Below, in pieces: positions 31,543 through 39,756 of a DNA stretch of 64,000 bases. Under the pieces are notes generated by a model that was given only the letters and a program-made list of their open reading frames with translations, was not told the DNA's origin and made no database searches. Position numbers and translations under genes: made by a program. The DNA lies in the NCBI GenBank assembly GCA_910576775.1, contig CAJTJV010000006.1:24194-88193 (forward strand), given 5' to 3'. Within the stretch, counting starts at the first letter, position 1. Each line of letters starts with the position of its first letter. This stretch comes from an uncultured Muribaculaceae bacterium (lineage in GTDB: Bacteria > Bacteroidota > Bacteroidia > Bacteroidales > Muribaculaceae).

Positions 31543-32019
31543 TTAAAAACGGAAATGTGCGAAGGCGCGGTTAGCTTCGGCCATCTTGTGCATGTCTTCT
31601 TTACGTTTGAAAGCGCCGCCCTGATTATTGAAAGCATCGACAACTTCGGCAGCGAGTTTATCGGCCATTGTCTTGCCTCCGCGCTTGCGGGCGTAAGAAA
31701 TAAGGTTTTTCATTGAAATAGACTCCTTGCGGTCGGCACGGATTTCAGTAGGAACCTGAAAGGTTGCGCCACCGACACGACGGCTCTTCACTTCTACCAG
31801 GGGGGTAACATTCTCAAGAGCCTTCTTCCAGATATCAAGACTGGAGAGCTCTTCATTCGGCATCTTCGATTTCACAATCTCGAGTGCTGTGTAAAAGATA
31901 GTGAAGGCAGTGTTCTTTTTACCGTCATACATAAGGTGGTTCACGAATTTTGTAACGCGGACATCACCAAAGACGGGATCGGGCAGAATAAGCCGTTTCT
32001 TAGGTTTTGACTTTCTCAT
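31543..32019 (-). CDS. rpsG: 30S ribosomal protein S7
   Basis: 158 residues. MRKSKPKKRLILPDPVFGDV, KFVNHLMYDGKKNTAFTIFY and VGGATFQVPTEIRADRKESI are characteristic. S7 nucleates the 30S head and in E. coli represses the str operon by binding the rpsL-rpsG gap. The gap here is unusually long (182 nt). The start is preceded by CAAAAACAAAACAGACACTC, without a Shine-Dalgarno. Confidence 0.99.
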   Translation of the reverse strand: MRKSKPKKRLILPDPVFGDVRVTKFVNHLMYDGKKNTAFTIFYTALEIVKSKMPNEELSSLDIWKKALENVTPLVEVKSRRVGGATFQVPTEIRADRKESISMKNLISYARKRGGKTMADKLAAEVVDAFNNQGGAFKRKEDMHKMAEANRAFAHFRF

Positions 32020-32201
32020 CTGAGTGTCTGTTTTGTTTTTGATTGCTTGGTTGCTTGCTTCGTTATTCTTCAGCGGAAGGCCTCTGCCTGGCGCTTACTC
32101 AACCTTGGTCTGCTGCAAGAAATGCAAAAACGAGTTAATGAAAATTTGTTTTACTCGGGTGCTATAAGATTTCTTCACCCGTCATATTTAATAATGACGG
32201 A
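32020..32201 (-). promoter_or_regulatory. 182-nt structured rpsL-rpsG gap, candidate S7 leader
   Basis: It begins (minus direction) with a perfect 7-bp hairpin CCGTCAT/ATGACGG with an 8-nt loop, directly after the rpsL stop (32200-32179). Further arms are CACCC/GGGTG (32180-32176 with 32161-32157), partly exclusive with the first, and CGAGT/ACTCG (32157-32153 with 32135-32131). The 3' half, toward rpsG, is A-rich. E. coli S7 binds the equivalent intercistronic region (about 96 nt), so position strongly suggests the same kind of control. There is no gene here. Confidence 0.55.
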
Positions 32202-32591
32202 TTACTTCTTGGCAGCACCGGCCTTGGGTCGCTTGGCTCCGTATTTGGAACGACGCTGTGTACGGTCTTTCACACCAGCGGTATCAAGTGTACCGCGAAC
32301 AATGTGATAGCGTACACCGGGAAGATCCTTCACACGGCCTCCGCGCACCAGAACAATCGAGTGCTCCTGCAGGTTGTGACCTTCACCGGGAATATAGGAG
32401 TTAACCTCCTTGCCATTGGTGAGACGGACACGCGCCACTTTGCGCATTGCCGAGTTAGGTTTCTTGGGGGTGGTGGTGTACACACGCACACAAACACCGC
32501 GACGCTGCGGGCAGCTATCGAGAGCAGGACTTTTACTCTTGTCCTCCAGAGCCACGCGACCTTTGCGTACTAATTGCTGAATTGTAGGCAT
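32202..32591 (-). CDS. rpsL: 30S ribosomal protein S12
   Basis: 129 residues. MPTIQQLVRKGRVALEDKSK, VCVRVYTTTPKKPNSAMRKV and LVRGGRVKDLPGVRYHIVRG are conserved. The lysines changed in streptomycin-resistant mutants of other bacteria (TPKKPNS, equivalent to K43, and RVKDLPG, K88) are both wild type. It is the first gene of the translation block, about 165 nt downstream of a clear promoter. Confidence 0.99.
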   Translation of the reverse strand: MPTIQQLVRKGRVALEDKSKSPALDSCPQRRGVCVRVYTTTPKKPNSAMRKVARVRLTNGKEVNSYIPGEGHNLQEHSIVLVRGGRVKDLPGVRYHIVRGTLDTAGVKDRTQRRSKYGAKRPKAGAAKK

Positions 32592-32762
32592 CTTAGTTTG
32601 TTTGTTGTTACTTAAAATATCCTTTATGTTCGTTTTCTCTCGTTTTCATCGTCGAACCACGCATGATTTAATCACCCGCGCACGCACTTATAAAGCCACC
32701 TATCACACTAACCATCAACAAGTTAGCAATGAAATGGCATTTGAGCGTTCTGTTCAACGGTG

Positions 32763-32794
32763 CAAAGTTAGCAATTATTCAACTAATTACCAAA
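32763..32794 (-). promoter_or_regulatory. Promoter of the rpsL-rplQ translation block
   Basis: On the minus strand: TTTG (32794-32791), a 20-nt spacer, then TAACTTTG (32770-32763). This is a full match to the Bacteroidetes sigma-ABfr pattern TTTG-N19/21-TAnnTTTG. Transcription should start near 32757, giving a leader of about 165 nt that is AT-rich and in which I see no strong hairpin. Confidence 0.82.
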
Positions 32795-32895
32795 GAATTC
32801 CAAAAATATTTTTTTCAAAAAACGTATATTTTTTTCCGACTCCATATCGGCACCTTTCAAGAGGAATCGACAGCATATATCAACACACGGCATCG

Positions 32896-32927
32896 TTTGG
32901 CTTTTATTGCATTTTTTCGTAATTTCG
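32896..32927 (+). promoter_or_regulatory. Promoter of the RNA methyltransferase gene
   Basis: TTTG (32896-32899), a 20-nt spacer and TAATTTCG (32920-32927), one mismatch from TAnnTTTG. It diverges from the rpsL promoter 100 nt away. Transcription would start near 32933, only about 12 nt before the ATG at 32945. The 353-nt gap holds both promoters and an AT-rich stretch between them. Confidence 0.7.
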
Positions 32928-32944
32928 CCCCAATTTCAATCACA

Positions 32945-33610
32945 ATGGACAAAACACAAAAAGTTCTAATCTACGACTCCCTGTCGCAGCATTTCAGACA
33001 GGCCGACGCAGCAGAAGTTCCGCCCGGAGAAATAATCATGAATCTCCCCCCGGAACAACCCGGAGCGGCACAAAAGAAAAGCATCGAAGCGATGCACCGC
33101 ACCGACATCGAGCATTTCAGAACACAACGAAAAATGCCCGTAGCCGTCGTTCTCGACAATATACGGTCTCTCAACAACATAGGCTCAATTTTTCGCACTT
33201 GCGACGGCTTCGCATGCAGTGGCATCATATTGTGTGGCATAACCGCCACCCCACCATCTCCGGAAATTCACAAAACCGCTCTCGGCGCCGAATTGAGTAT
33301 GAACTGGCACTACCGGACATCGACACGCGAAGCCATAGAAGAACTGCGGCGAGAAGGCTACACTATTGTATGCCTCGAACAGGTACACGGCAGCGTGGCG
33401 CTCCAGGATTTCCTGCCCGACCCGACGGCAAAATACGCGCTGATAGTCGGCAACGAGGTCGACGGAGTGGATCCAGGAATTGTAGCCGACGCCGATCTTT
33501 ACCTCGAAATACCCCAGAGCGGCACCAAACACTCGCTAAACGTCGCGGTCGCCACAGCCGTGACACTTTGGGAATTCTACCGTCATTCCGATATTGTTGG
33601 AAAAGTTTGA
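32945..33610 (+). CDS. TrmH/SpoU family RNA 2'-O-methyltransferase
   Basis: 221 residues from the ATG at 32945; the longer frame reads back through the promoter and is rejected. The SPOUT motifs are LDNIRSLNNIGSIFRTCDG (70-88, motif 1), LIVGNEVDGVDPG (about 167-178, motif 2) and IPQSGTKHSLNVAVATAV (about 189-206, motif 3), which together form the SAM-binding knot. It methylates a ribose in tRNA or rRNA; which one cannot be told from sequence. It lies 1 nt before the LD-carboxypeptidase gene, so the two are an operon. Confidence 0.92.
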   Translation: MDKTQKVLIYDSLSQHFRQADAAEVPPGEIIMNLPPEQPGAAQKKSIEAMHRTDIEHFRTQRKMPVAVVLDNIRSLNNIGSIFRTCDGFACSGIILCGITATPPSPEIHKTALGAELSMNWHYRTSTREAIEELRREGYTIVCLEQVHGSVALQDFLPDPTAKYALIVGNEVDGVDPGIVADADLYLEIPQSGTKHSLNVAVATAVTLWEFYRHSDIVGKV

Positions 33611-33611
33611 C

Positions 33612-34523
33612 ATGAAAAAAGACATTATTTTCCCCAAGCCCCTCAAAAAGGGCGATAAAATAGCCATCTGCTCACCGGCGAGCAAGATAGATCCGGAAAT
33701 TGTAGAAAAAGCAATCCCCATCCTCGAAAGCGAAGGCTGGCGCGTAGAGGTGATGTCTCATGCGCTGGGCGAGTCCGGAACATACTCCGGCACCGACGCC
33801 GAACGCCTCTCCGACCTACGAACAGCCATTCTCGATCCCGACGTCCGCGCCATAATCTGCTCTCGCGGCGGCTACGGCGTAGTACATCTCATGGACGAGC
33901 TGAACCGTCTTCCGCTGCGCGACGACCCCAAATGGATTGCCGGCTTTTCCGACATATCGGCGCTCCACGCCCTGATGGCAGCCAACGGTATTGCAAGCAT
34001 ACATTCCTCGATGTGCGCCGCAATAAAGGAAGGCACTGACAACGAGGACAACAAAACCCTTTTCGGAATACTCCGCGGCGAACGTCCGGTCCACATCTTC
34101 GACAGCCACGACTACGACCGCCAGGGCATAGCCACAGGACACCTGCAAGGCGGCAATCTCGCCGTGATAGCCGATTTGATAAACACGCCTTTCGACATAA
34201 TAGAGCCGGATACGATACTCTTCATCGAGGACGTGTCCGAACCAGTTTACAAAATTGAACGCATCCTCTACCAGCTTAAACTCAGCGGCGTCCTCGGCAA
34301 GCTCAAAGGACTGATTGTAGGGCAGTTCACCGACTATAAGCCCGACAGCAACTATCCGAACATGGAGACTATGATACACGACATGACAGCGGAGTACGAC
34401 TACCCCGTGGCCTTCAATGTCCCCGTCGGACACGTCGACCACAACATCCCGCTCATCGAATCGGCTCCGATAACACTCAAAGTAAGCCCCTCCGGACGCA
34501 ACAGCATCATATTCCACCGCTAA
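33612..34523 (+). CDS. LD-carboxypeptidase, peptidase family S66
   Basis: 303 residues from the ATG at 33612 (MKKDIIFPKPLKKGDKIAIC). The family cleaves the terminal D-Ala from tetrapeptides released during murein recycling, in the cytosol. The catalytic triad fits Ser113 (GFSDISALH), Glu206 (FIEDVSEPVYK) and His274 (PVGHVDHNIP); SRGGYG (84-89) is the usual glycine loop. It has no signal peptide. It follows the methyltransferase by 1 nt and ends before a hairpin. A peptidoglycan enzyme just upstream of the division cluster is fitting. Confidence 0.93.
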   Translation: MKKDIIFPKPLKKGDKIAICSPASKIDPEIVEKAIPILESEGWRVEVMSHALGESGTYSGTDAERLSDLRTAILDPDVRAIICSRGGYGVVHLMDELNRLPLRDDPKWIAGFSDISALHALMAANGIASIHSSMCAAIKEGTDNEDNKTLFGILRGERPVHIFDSHDYDRQGIATGHLQGGNLAVIADLINTPFDIIEPDTILFIEDVSEPVYKIERILYQLKLSGVLGKLKGLIVGQFTDYKPDSNYPNMETMIHDMTAEYDYPVAFNVPVGHVDHNIPLIESAPITLKVSPSGRNSIIFHR

Positions 34524-34546
34524 AACAGCTTCATACACAAACCACA

Positions 34547-34582
34547 ATGCAGCCGGGACAAGCGCCTTCCTTCCGGCTGCAT
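34547..34582 (+). terminator. Hairpin terminator after the LD-carboxypeptidase gene
   Basis: ATGCAGCCGG (34547-34556) and CCGGCTGCAT (34573-34582) form a perfect 10-bp stem 23 nt after the stop. The downstream tract (ATTCATATTG) is only weakly T-rich. It separates the methyltransferase operon from the division cluster. Confidence 0.7.
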
Positions 34583-34726
34583 ATTCATATTGCCCGTACA
34601 CGATTATTTACATTTGCAAACAGAAAAAATCATCTCCAGAACACATCCTGACTGAATGTTGATAACTTTTTCAACCATAAGCAAAGAAAAGTAAGTTTTA
34701 ATATGTAAACTTTCGCGAAAAAGACG

Positions 34727-34734
34727 TAATTTTG
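34727..34734 (+). promoter_or_regulatory. Candidate -7 box of the division/cell-wall cluster
   Basis: TAATTTTG matches TAnnTTTG. A weak -33 relative (TATG, 34702-34705) lies 21 nt upstream. Transcription would start near 34740, about 50 nt before the rsmH ATG. A second box, TACATTTG at 34609-34616, could give a longer leader. The rest of the 267-nt gap holds the upstream terminator and AT-rich DNA; no mraZ gene or fragment is present. Confidence 0.55.
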
Positions 34735-34790
34735 GAGCCTATTTCAAGGGGTGTTCCAATGGCGCTCTTTTTTCATTGCAATTCATTCCG

Positions 34791-35702
34791 ATGGCAGAAG
34801 ATATCTATCACATTCCGGCACTACTCGAACCAACACTCGACGGACTCAACATCAAGAAAAACGGCATATATGTCGACGTAACCCTCGGGGGAGCCGGCCA
34901 TACCCGTGCTATTCTTGACAGACTCGGGCCCAACGGGCGTTTATTCTCCTTCGACCAGGACATAGAAGCAATAGAGCGTGCGCCTCACGACCCGAGACTT
35001 ACAACCGTACATTCCAATTTCTGTTATCTGCTGAATTTCATGGATTTCTACGGCGTCGACGGCAAAGTCGACGGTATTCTCGCCGACCTCGGAGTGTCAT
35101 TCCATCATTTCGACGACGCCACCCGCGGGTTCTCATTCCGCGCCGACGGTCCTCTTGACATGCGCATGAACCCCGATGCACGCCTCAGCGCCGCCGATAT
35201 CGTTGCCAATGCCGATGAGGACAAGCTCACTGAAATATTCCGCATCTACGGAGAACTCAAACAGGCCCGACGGATAGCTCACCGCCTTATAGACCTGCGG
35301 TCGGTATCTCCCGTAACCACAACCGGCCAACTCACCGAAGCCGTAGCTCCACTGCTCAATCCCGCACGGGAAAAGAAAGAACTCGCCCAGGTATTCCAGG
35401 CCCTACGCATAGAAGTGAACAGCGAAATGAACGTTCTCGCCACACTCCTTTCGTCGTCACTTGCCACCCTCACTCCCGGGGGACGCCTCGCAATCATAAC
35501 CTACCATTCGCTTGAAGACCGCATGGTGAAGAATTTCATGCGCACAGGCACCATAACCGGACGTGAGGAAAAAGACTTTTTCGGCAATACAGCCTCGCCC
35601 ATACGTCCGCTGACATCCAAACCCGTTGTACCGGATGATGAAGAAATTGAACGCAACCCCCGCAGCCGCAGCGCAAAACTGCGTATAGGCGTCAAACTCT
35701 GA
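34791..35702 (+). CDS. rsmH: 16S rRNA C1402 N4-methyltransferase
   Basis: 303 residues from the ATG at 34791 (MAEDIYHIPALLEPTLDGLN). It methylates C1402 in the decoding centre. The SAM site is VDVTLGGAGHTRAIL (28-42), with DGILADLGVSFHHFDDATRG and ALRIEVNSEMNVL as other family blocks; the C-terminus has SLEDRMVKNFMR. It heads the division cluster as in most bacteria, but the usual mraZ in front is missing. ftsL follows after 6 nt. Confidence 0.98.
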   Translation: MAEDIYHIPALLEPTLDGLNIKKNGIYVDVTLGGAGHTRAILDRLGPNGRLFSFDQDIEAIERAPHDPRLTTVHSNFCYLLNFMDFYGVDGKVDGILADLGVSFHHFDDATRGFSFRADGPLDMRMNPDARLSAADIVANADEDKLTEIFRIYGELKQARRIAHRLIDLRSVSPVTTTGQLTEAVAPLLNPAREKKELAQVFQALRIEVNSEMNVLATLLSSSLATLTPGGRLAIITYHSLEDRMVKNFMRTGTITGREEKDFFGNTASPIRPLTSKPVVPDDEEIERNPRSRSAKLRIGVKL

Positions 35703-35708
35703 ATTGCC

Positions 35709-36077
35709 ATGAGTCCGAAATTAAACGACATAATGAGCCGCATCTTCAATTTCATGCGGCACCTGATACAGGGCGACGGCGTGTCAAGCCGCTTTTTCAA
35801 AAAGCATTTCTTCGTCACGGGCTTCGTACTGCTTGCATGTGTGCTCATGATAGCCATGCGCTTCCAGTGCATAACGAGCGACAACACCATCGACTCGCTC
35901 AATCGCCAGATTGCCGTCATGAGTACTGAAAAACAGAAAGAACGGTCTCTCTACATGACTCTGACACGCGAGTCTGCAATGGCACATCTCGTCGACAGCC
36001 TGAAACTCGGACTTTCCGTGCCCGACGAACACCCCCGCATCATAACCGTCCAACCCTCAGAATCCAACGGGCAATGA
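35709..36077 (+). CDS. ftsL: FtsL-like septal protein
   Basis: 122 residues: a basic cytosolic N-terminus (about 1-32), one TM helix (about 33-51, HFFVTGFVLLACVLMIAMRF), and a periplasmic helical segment (TIDSLNRQIAVMSTEKQKER) likely to form a coiled coil with FtsB. The sequence is too divergent for a motif call; identity rests on size, topology and position between rsmH and ftsI. Its stop overlaps the ftsI ATG (36074-36077). It would help activate FtsWI at the septum. Confidence 0.82.
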   Translation: MSPKLNDIMSRIFNFMRHLIQGDGVSSRFFKKHFFVTGFVLLACVLMIAMRFQCITSDNTIDSLNRQIAVMSTEKQKERSLYMTLTRESAMAHLVDSLKLGLSVPDEHPRIITVQPSESNGQ

Positions 36078-38251
36078 CTTCCACCAACTCTTCTCGCCGT
36101 ACAAAAAACTCAAAAGTAAACTCGAACCACGCCTTCATCGTGGGGCGCTTCGGCATCATTTTCGTCATCACTACCCTTATTGCCTTTGCAATCGCCTTCA
36201 AGCTCGTCGGCACCACTGTCGTACATGCAGACAAATGGAACAACAAGGCCGCAGGCACCCTCAACCGCATCGACACCGTCATGCCATACCGGGGCGAGAT
36301 ACTCGCCTCCGACGGCAGTATCCTCGCAACGAATCTATACTATTTCAACGTGATGATGGATCTGCGTTCCGAAGCCTTCAAAGTCGTCGAATTCAATGCA
36401 GCCCTCCCCACGCTCTGCGATTCCCTTGCAAAATATCTGCCGCAACGCAATGCCAAAGAATGGCGCAAGAAATTCGATGTGCAGATGAAAAAACATATCA
36501 GCAAGCGCACACGCAATTTCGTGCTGGCCAAAGGAGTTCCCAGCGACGTCGTCGAACGCATAAAGAAATTCCCCTTCTTCCGCGATTTCAAGCGCGCAGG
36601 CCACACCGGCCTTAAAGTAGAACCGGTATTGAAACGAGTCTACCCCTTCGGCAACATGGCGCGCCGAAGCATCGGACGCGTAGGCATGACGGAAAGCGAC
36701 CCTGCAGTACACGGCATCTCCGGTCTCGAATGCGCTCTGGACACTCTTCTTTTCGGCAAGTGCGGCACACGACGCCTCGCATTGTCGAACCGTGGCACCA
36801 AAATGGTTGTAGACGTCCCCGCCGTCGACGGCTACGATGTCTACTCTACAATCGACATAACGATGCAGGATATCCTCGAAGCCGAGCTGAACGACATGCT
36901 CGTCAAATCCCAGGCTCAATGGGGCACCGCAATACTGATGGAAGTCGCTACCGGTGATATAAAAGCCATATCCAATCTCGAACTTGACAAGAAAAGTCGC
37001 CATCCGGTCTATATCGAAGCTCTCAACCGTGCATTGCAGGCCTACGAGCCAGGCTCGGTGATGAAAGTGATGACAATGGCAGTCGGTCTCGAAAAAGGCT
37101 TCGCCAAGCCCATCGGCCGCGAATACTCCATAGGACATACCATAACATATCTCAACCGCCGCCTCAGCGACACACATTCACCTGCCACTCTCCCGATAAG
37201 CCGCTTCATCGAATATTCATCGAACATCGGTATGGTGAAAATGACGATGCCTTATTATGAAAACCGCCGTAAACAGTTCCGCGCCGACCTCGCCGAAATG
37301 GGCTTCTTCGACACCCTCAATACCGGCATGGTCGGAGAGCGCCCGCCGCTATTCATCTCCAACCCCTCGAAGCTCGACCTTTCGCGAATGGTATTCGGCT
37401 ACGCGACCGTAATACCGCCGCTCTATACCTGCGCCTTCTACAACGCCATCGCCAACGACGGACGATTCGTACGCCCGCGACTCGTCAAAGGACTGCGATC
37501 GCCCGACGGCCGAGACTCCATGATGCCGGTGTCGTACGTCCGCGAGCGCATGATGAGTTCCGAAAACGCCGCAATCCTCCGCAAAATGATTCACGGCGTC
37601 GTATGGGAACAGGGAGGCACAGCAAAAGCCCTGCGCAACGACCTTGTCGAAATCGCGGGCAAGACCGGAACAAGCCGCATAGCGCTCGAAGACAACCGTC
37701 CGAGACGCGACGCCGACGGGAATCCCATCAAACTGGCACCATTTAAAGGCGGATATGTCGACGGTGCGCATTACCGAGTGACATTCTGCGGCTTTTTCCC
37801 ATACGAAAACCCGAAATATACCTGCATAGTAGTTATCAACGACCCGCAGTTGCCCTACCGCGGCCCGGCGCTCAGCTCGGGAACCGTGCTTAAAAACGTA
37901 GCCCTGAAACTTTACGCCCGCAGCCTTCTGAACGACAATCCGGAATTTGTGGAGGCTCCGGAGGGCAACGGCCCCGTACTCTACTCGTCGTTCAACACCG
38001 ACCGCAACACCACCCTCAACCGACACCTGTCACTGCGCAAACCACGTGCAATCCGCCGTCCTGAAGACGCCGTGGCCGGGTGTGTGCCCGATGTAAAAGG
38101 CGTAAGCATCCGTGAGGCGCTGTCGAAACTCGAGGCCTGCGGCTATTCCGTTGATTTCGACGGTGTGGGATATGTGTACATGCAAACCCCCGAAGCCGGC
38201 GCACAGGCCGGTCCGGGAACAAAAGTTAAACTTTCTCTGAGATATGACTGA
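36074..38251 (+). CDS. ftsI: Septal penicillin-binding protein 3 with C-terminal PASTA domain
   Basis: 725 residues. TM anchor at about 24-46, dimerisation domain to about 250, transpeptidase domain after that. The active site is Ser328-x-x-Lys331 (YEPGSVMK), Ser382-Ser-Asn384 (EYSSNIGM) and Lys530-Thr-Gly (AGKTGTSR). A single PASTA domain fills the last ~60 residues (CVPDVKGVSIREALSKLEAC to GPGTKVKLSLRYD). It cross-links septal peptidoglycan together with FtsW. It overlaps ftsL at its start and murE by 8 nt at its end. Confidence 0.97.
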   Translation: MTSTNSSRRTKNSKVNSNHAFIVGRFGIIFVITTLIAFAIAFKLVGTTVVHADKWNNKAAGTLNRIDTVMPYRGEILASDGSILATNLYYFNVMMDLRSEAFKVVEFNAALPTLCDSLAKYLPQRNAKEWRKKFDVQMKKHISKRTRNFVLAKGVPSDVVERIKKFPFFRDFKRAGHTGLKVEPVLKRVYPFGNMARRSIGRVGMTESDPAVHGISGLECALDTLLFGKCGTRRLALSNRGTKMVVDVPAVDGYDVYSTIDITMQDILEAELNDMLVKSQAQWGTAILMEVATGDIKAISNLELDKKSRHPVYIEALNRALQAYEPGSVMKVMTMAVGLEKGFAKPIGREYSIGHTITYLNRRLSDTHSPATLPISRFIEYSSNIGMVKMTMPYYENRRKQFRADLAEMGFFDTLNTGMVGERPPLFISNPSKLDLSRMVFGYATVIPPLYTCAFYNAIANDGRFVRPRLVKGLRSPDGRDSMMPVSYVRERMMSSENAAILRKMIHGVVWEQGGTAKALRNDLVEIAGKTGTSRIALEDNRPRRDADGNPIKLAPFKGGYVDGAHYRVTFCGFFPYENPKYTCIVVINDPQLPYRGPALSSGTVLKNVALKLYARSLLNDNPEFVEAPEGNGPVLYSSFNTDRNTTLNRHLSLRKPRAIRRPEDAVAGCVPDVKGVSIREALSKLEACGYSVDFDGVGYVYMQTPEAGAQAGPGTKVKLSLRYD

Positions 38252-39749
38252 TACCGGACAAAAATACGACCGCAGCTGCGACCTCGCAGCCATGCTCGAC
38301 GCCATAGATGCAGTAGAAACTGTCGGCGCACCCGCCGAAGCCGACATAACAGCCATCACAGCCGATTCGCGAGATGTGATTCCCGGTGCGATGTTCGTGG
38401 CCGTACGTGGAGTCGCCGTCGACGGCCATAAATTCATTCCTCTGGCAATCGAAAACGGCGCGCGTGCCATCGTTGTTGAAGAAATACCTGCGGGAACTCC
38501 ACAAAACATCACCTTCATTCGTGTCGACGACAGCCGCGACGCTCTCGGGCGACTTGCCTCGCGCTTTTATGGAGATCCTTCGGAAGCTCTGACTCTTGTC
38601 GGTGTGACCGGAACAAACGGCAAAACCACCATCGCCACACTACTCTATGAAATGGCGCGCCTTCAGGGACTCAAGGCCGGCCTGCTGTCGACAGTGGCAA
38701 ACATCATCGATACCGAAGCCACCCCGGCCGAACACACTACCCCAGACCCGGTGCTGCTGAACAGTCTCCTGCGACGCATGGTTGATACAGGATGTACATT
38801 CGCCGCTATGGAGGTTAGCAGCCATGCCTGCGCCCAGCACCGCATAGCCGGCCTCAATTTCGCCGGCGGCATCTTCACAAACCTCACCCGCGACCATCTC
38901 GACTACCACAAGACATTCAAAGCCTATCTCGACGCAAAAAAATCGTTTTTCGACGGACTTCCCGCCGAAGCTTTCGCCCTTGTCAACGACGACGACCGCA
39001 ACGGCTGCGTGATGCTCCAGAATACCGAGGGGCGCCGCCGGACTTACTCCATCCAAAGTCCGGCAGACTACCGCGTGCGCCTCGTCGAAGACCGTATAGA
39101 CGGCATGCTTCTCGATTTCGACGGAGACCAGGTAGAAACAATGTTTGTTGGACGCTTCAACGCCTCCAACCTCGCCGCCGTCTACGGCGCCGCCCTCGAA
39201 CTCGGATTCGAGCGGGATAATGTATTGCTCTCGATGAGCCGTCTACGCCCCGTGGCAGGCCGTTTCCAGCCATTCCGTTCTACGGACGGCGTAACCGCCA
39301 TAGTTGACTATGCCCACACACCCGACGCACTCGTCAACGTACTCGACACAATAGCCGAGGTGAACACCGGCTGCGGACGGGTGATAACGGTATGCGGCGC
39401 CGGAGGCAACCGCGACCACGGCAAGCGTCCCGAAATGGCACGTGCAGCGGCAGAGCGCTCCGACATACTTATCCTCACCTCCGACAATCCACGCAACGAG
39501 GATCCTCAGTCCATCATCGACGATATGGCAACCGGTCTCGACAGCTACAGCCGAGAAAAAACCATACAGATAGTCGACCGCCGCGAAGCAATCGAAAAGG
39601 CGGCGGAAATAGCCCGCCACGGCGACATAATACTGATTGCCGGCAAAGGCCACGAGACAACACAGATTGTCGGAACCGAGGAATACCATTTTGACGACCG
39701 TCAGGAAATATGCCGGGCATTAGGCATCGATTACAACAATAAAGCATAA
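38244..39749 (+). CDS. murE: UDP-MurNAc-tripeptide synthetase, meso-DAP adding
   Basis: 501 residues. The ATP loop is VGVTGTNGKTTIATLLYEMA (119-138); the central domain has MEVSSHACAQHRIAGLNFAG and FTNLTRDHLDYH. Asp414-Asn-Pro-Arg417 (TSDNPRNED) is the motif that selects meso-diaminopimelate over lysine, so this cell wall should be DAP-type. The start overlaps the ftsI stop by 8 nt, and mraY follows after 7 nt. Confidence 0.98.
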   Translation: MTDTGQKYDRSCDLAAMLDAIDAVETVGAPAEADITAITADSRDVIPGAMFVAVRGVAVDGHKFIPLAIENGARAIVVEEIPAGTPQNITFIRVDDSRDALGRLASRFYGDPSEALTLVGVTGTNGKTTIATLLYEMARLQGLKAGLLSTVANIIDTEATPAEHTTPDPVLLNSLLRRMVDTGCTFAAMEVSSHACAQHRIAGLNFAGGIFTNLTRDHLDYHKTFKAYLDAKKSFFDGLPAEAFALVNDDDRNGCVMLQNTEGRRRTYSIQSPADYRVRLVEDRIDGMLLDFDGDQVETMFVGRFNASNLAAVYGAALELGFERDNVLLSMSRLRPVAGRFQPFRSTDGVTAIVDYAHTPDALVNVLDTIAEVNTGCGRVITVCGAGGNRDHGKRPEMARAAAERSDILILTSDNPRNEDPQSIIDDMATGLDSYSREKTIQIVDRREAIEKAAEIARHGDIILIAGKGHETTQIVGTEEYHFDDRQEICRALGIDYNNKA

Positions 39750-39756
39750 ACACACA

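Noticed and set aside
32592..32944. tRNA or small RNA gene in the rpsL/methyltransferase gap
   Set aside because: No cloverleaf or long stem is visible; the gap is explained by two divergent promoters and a leader.
36335..37177. 280-codon antisense frame in ftsI
   Set aside because: It is a shadow of ftsI, whose catalytic motifs are intact on the other strand.
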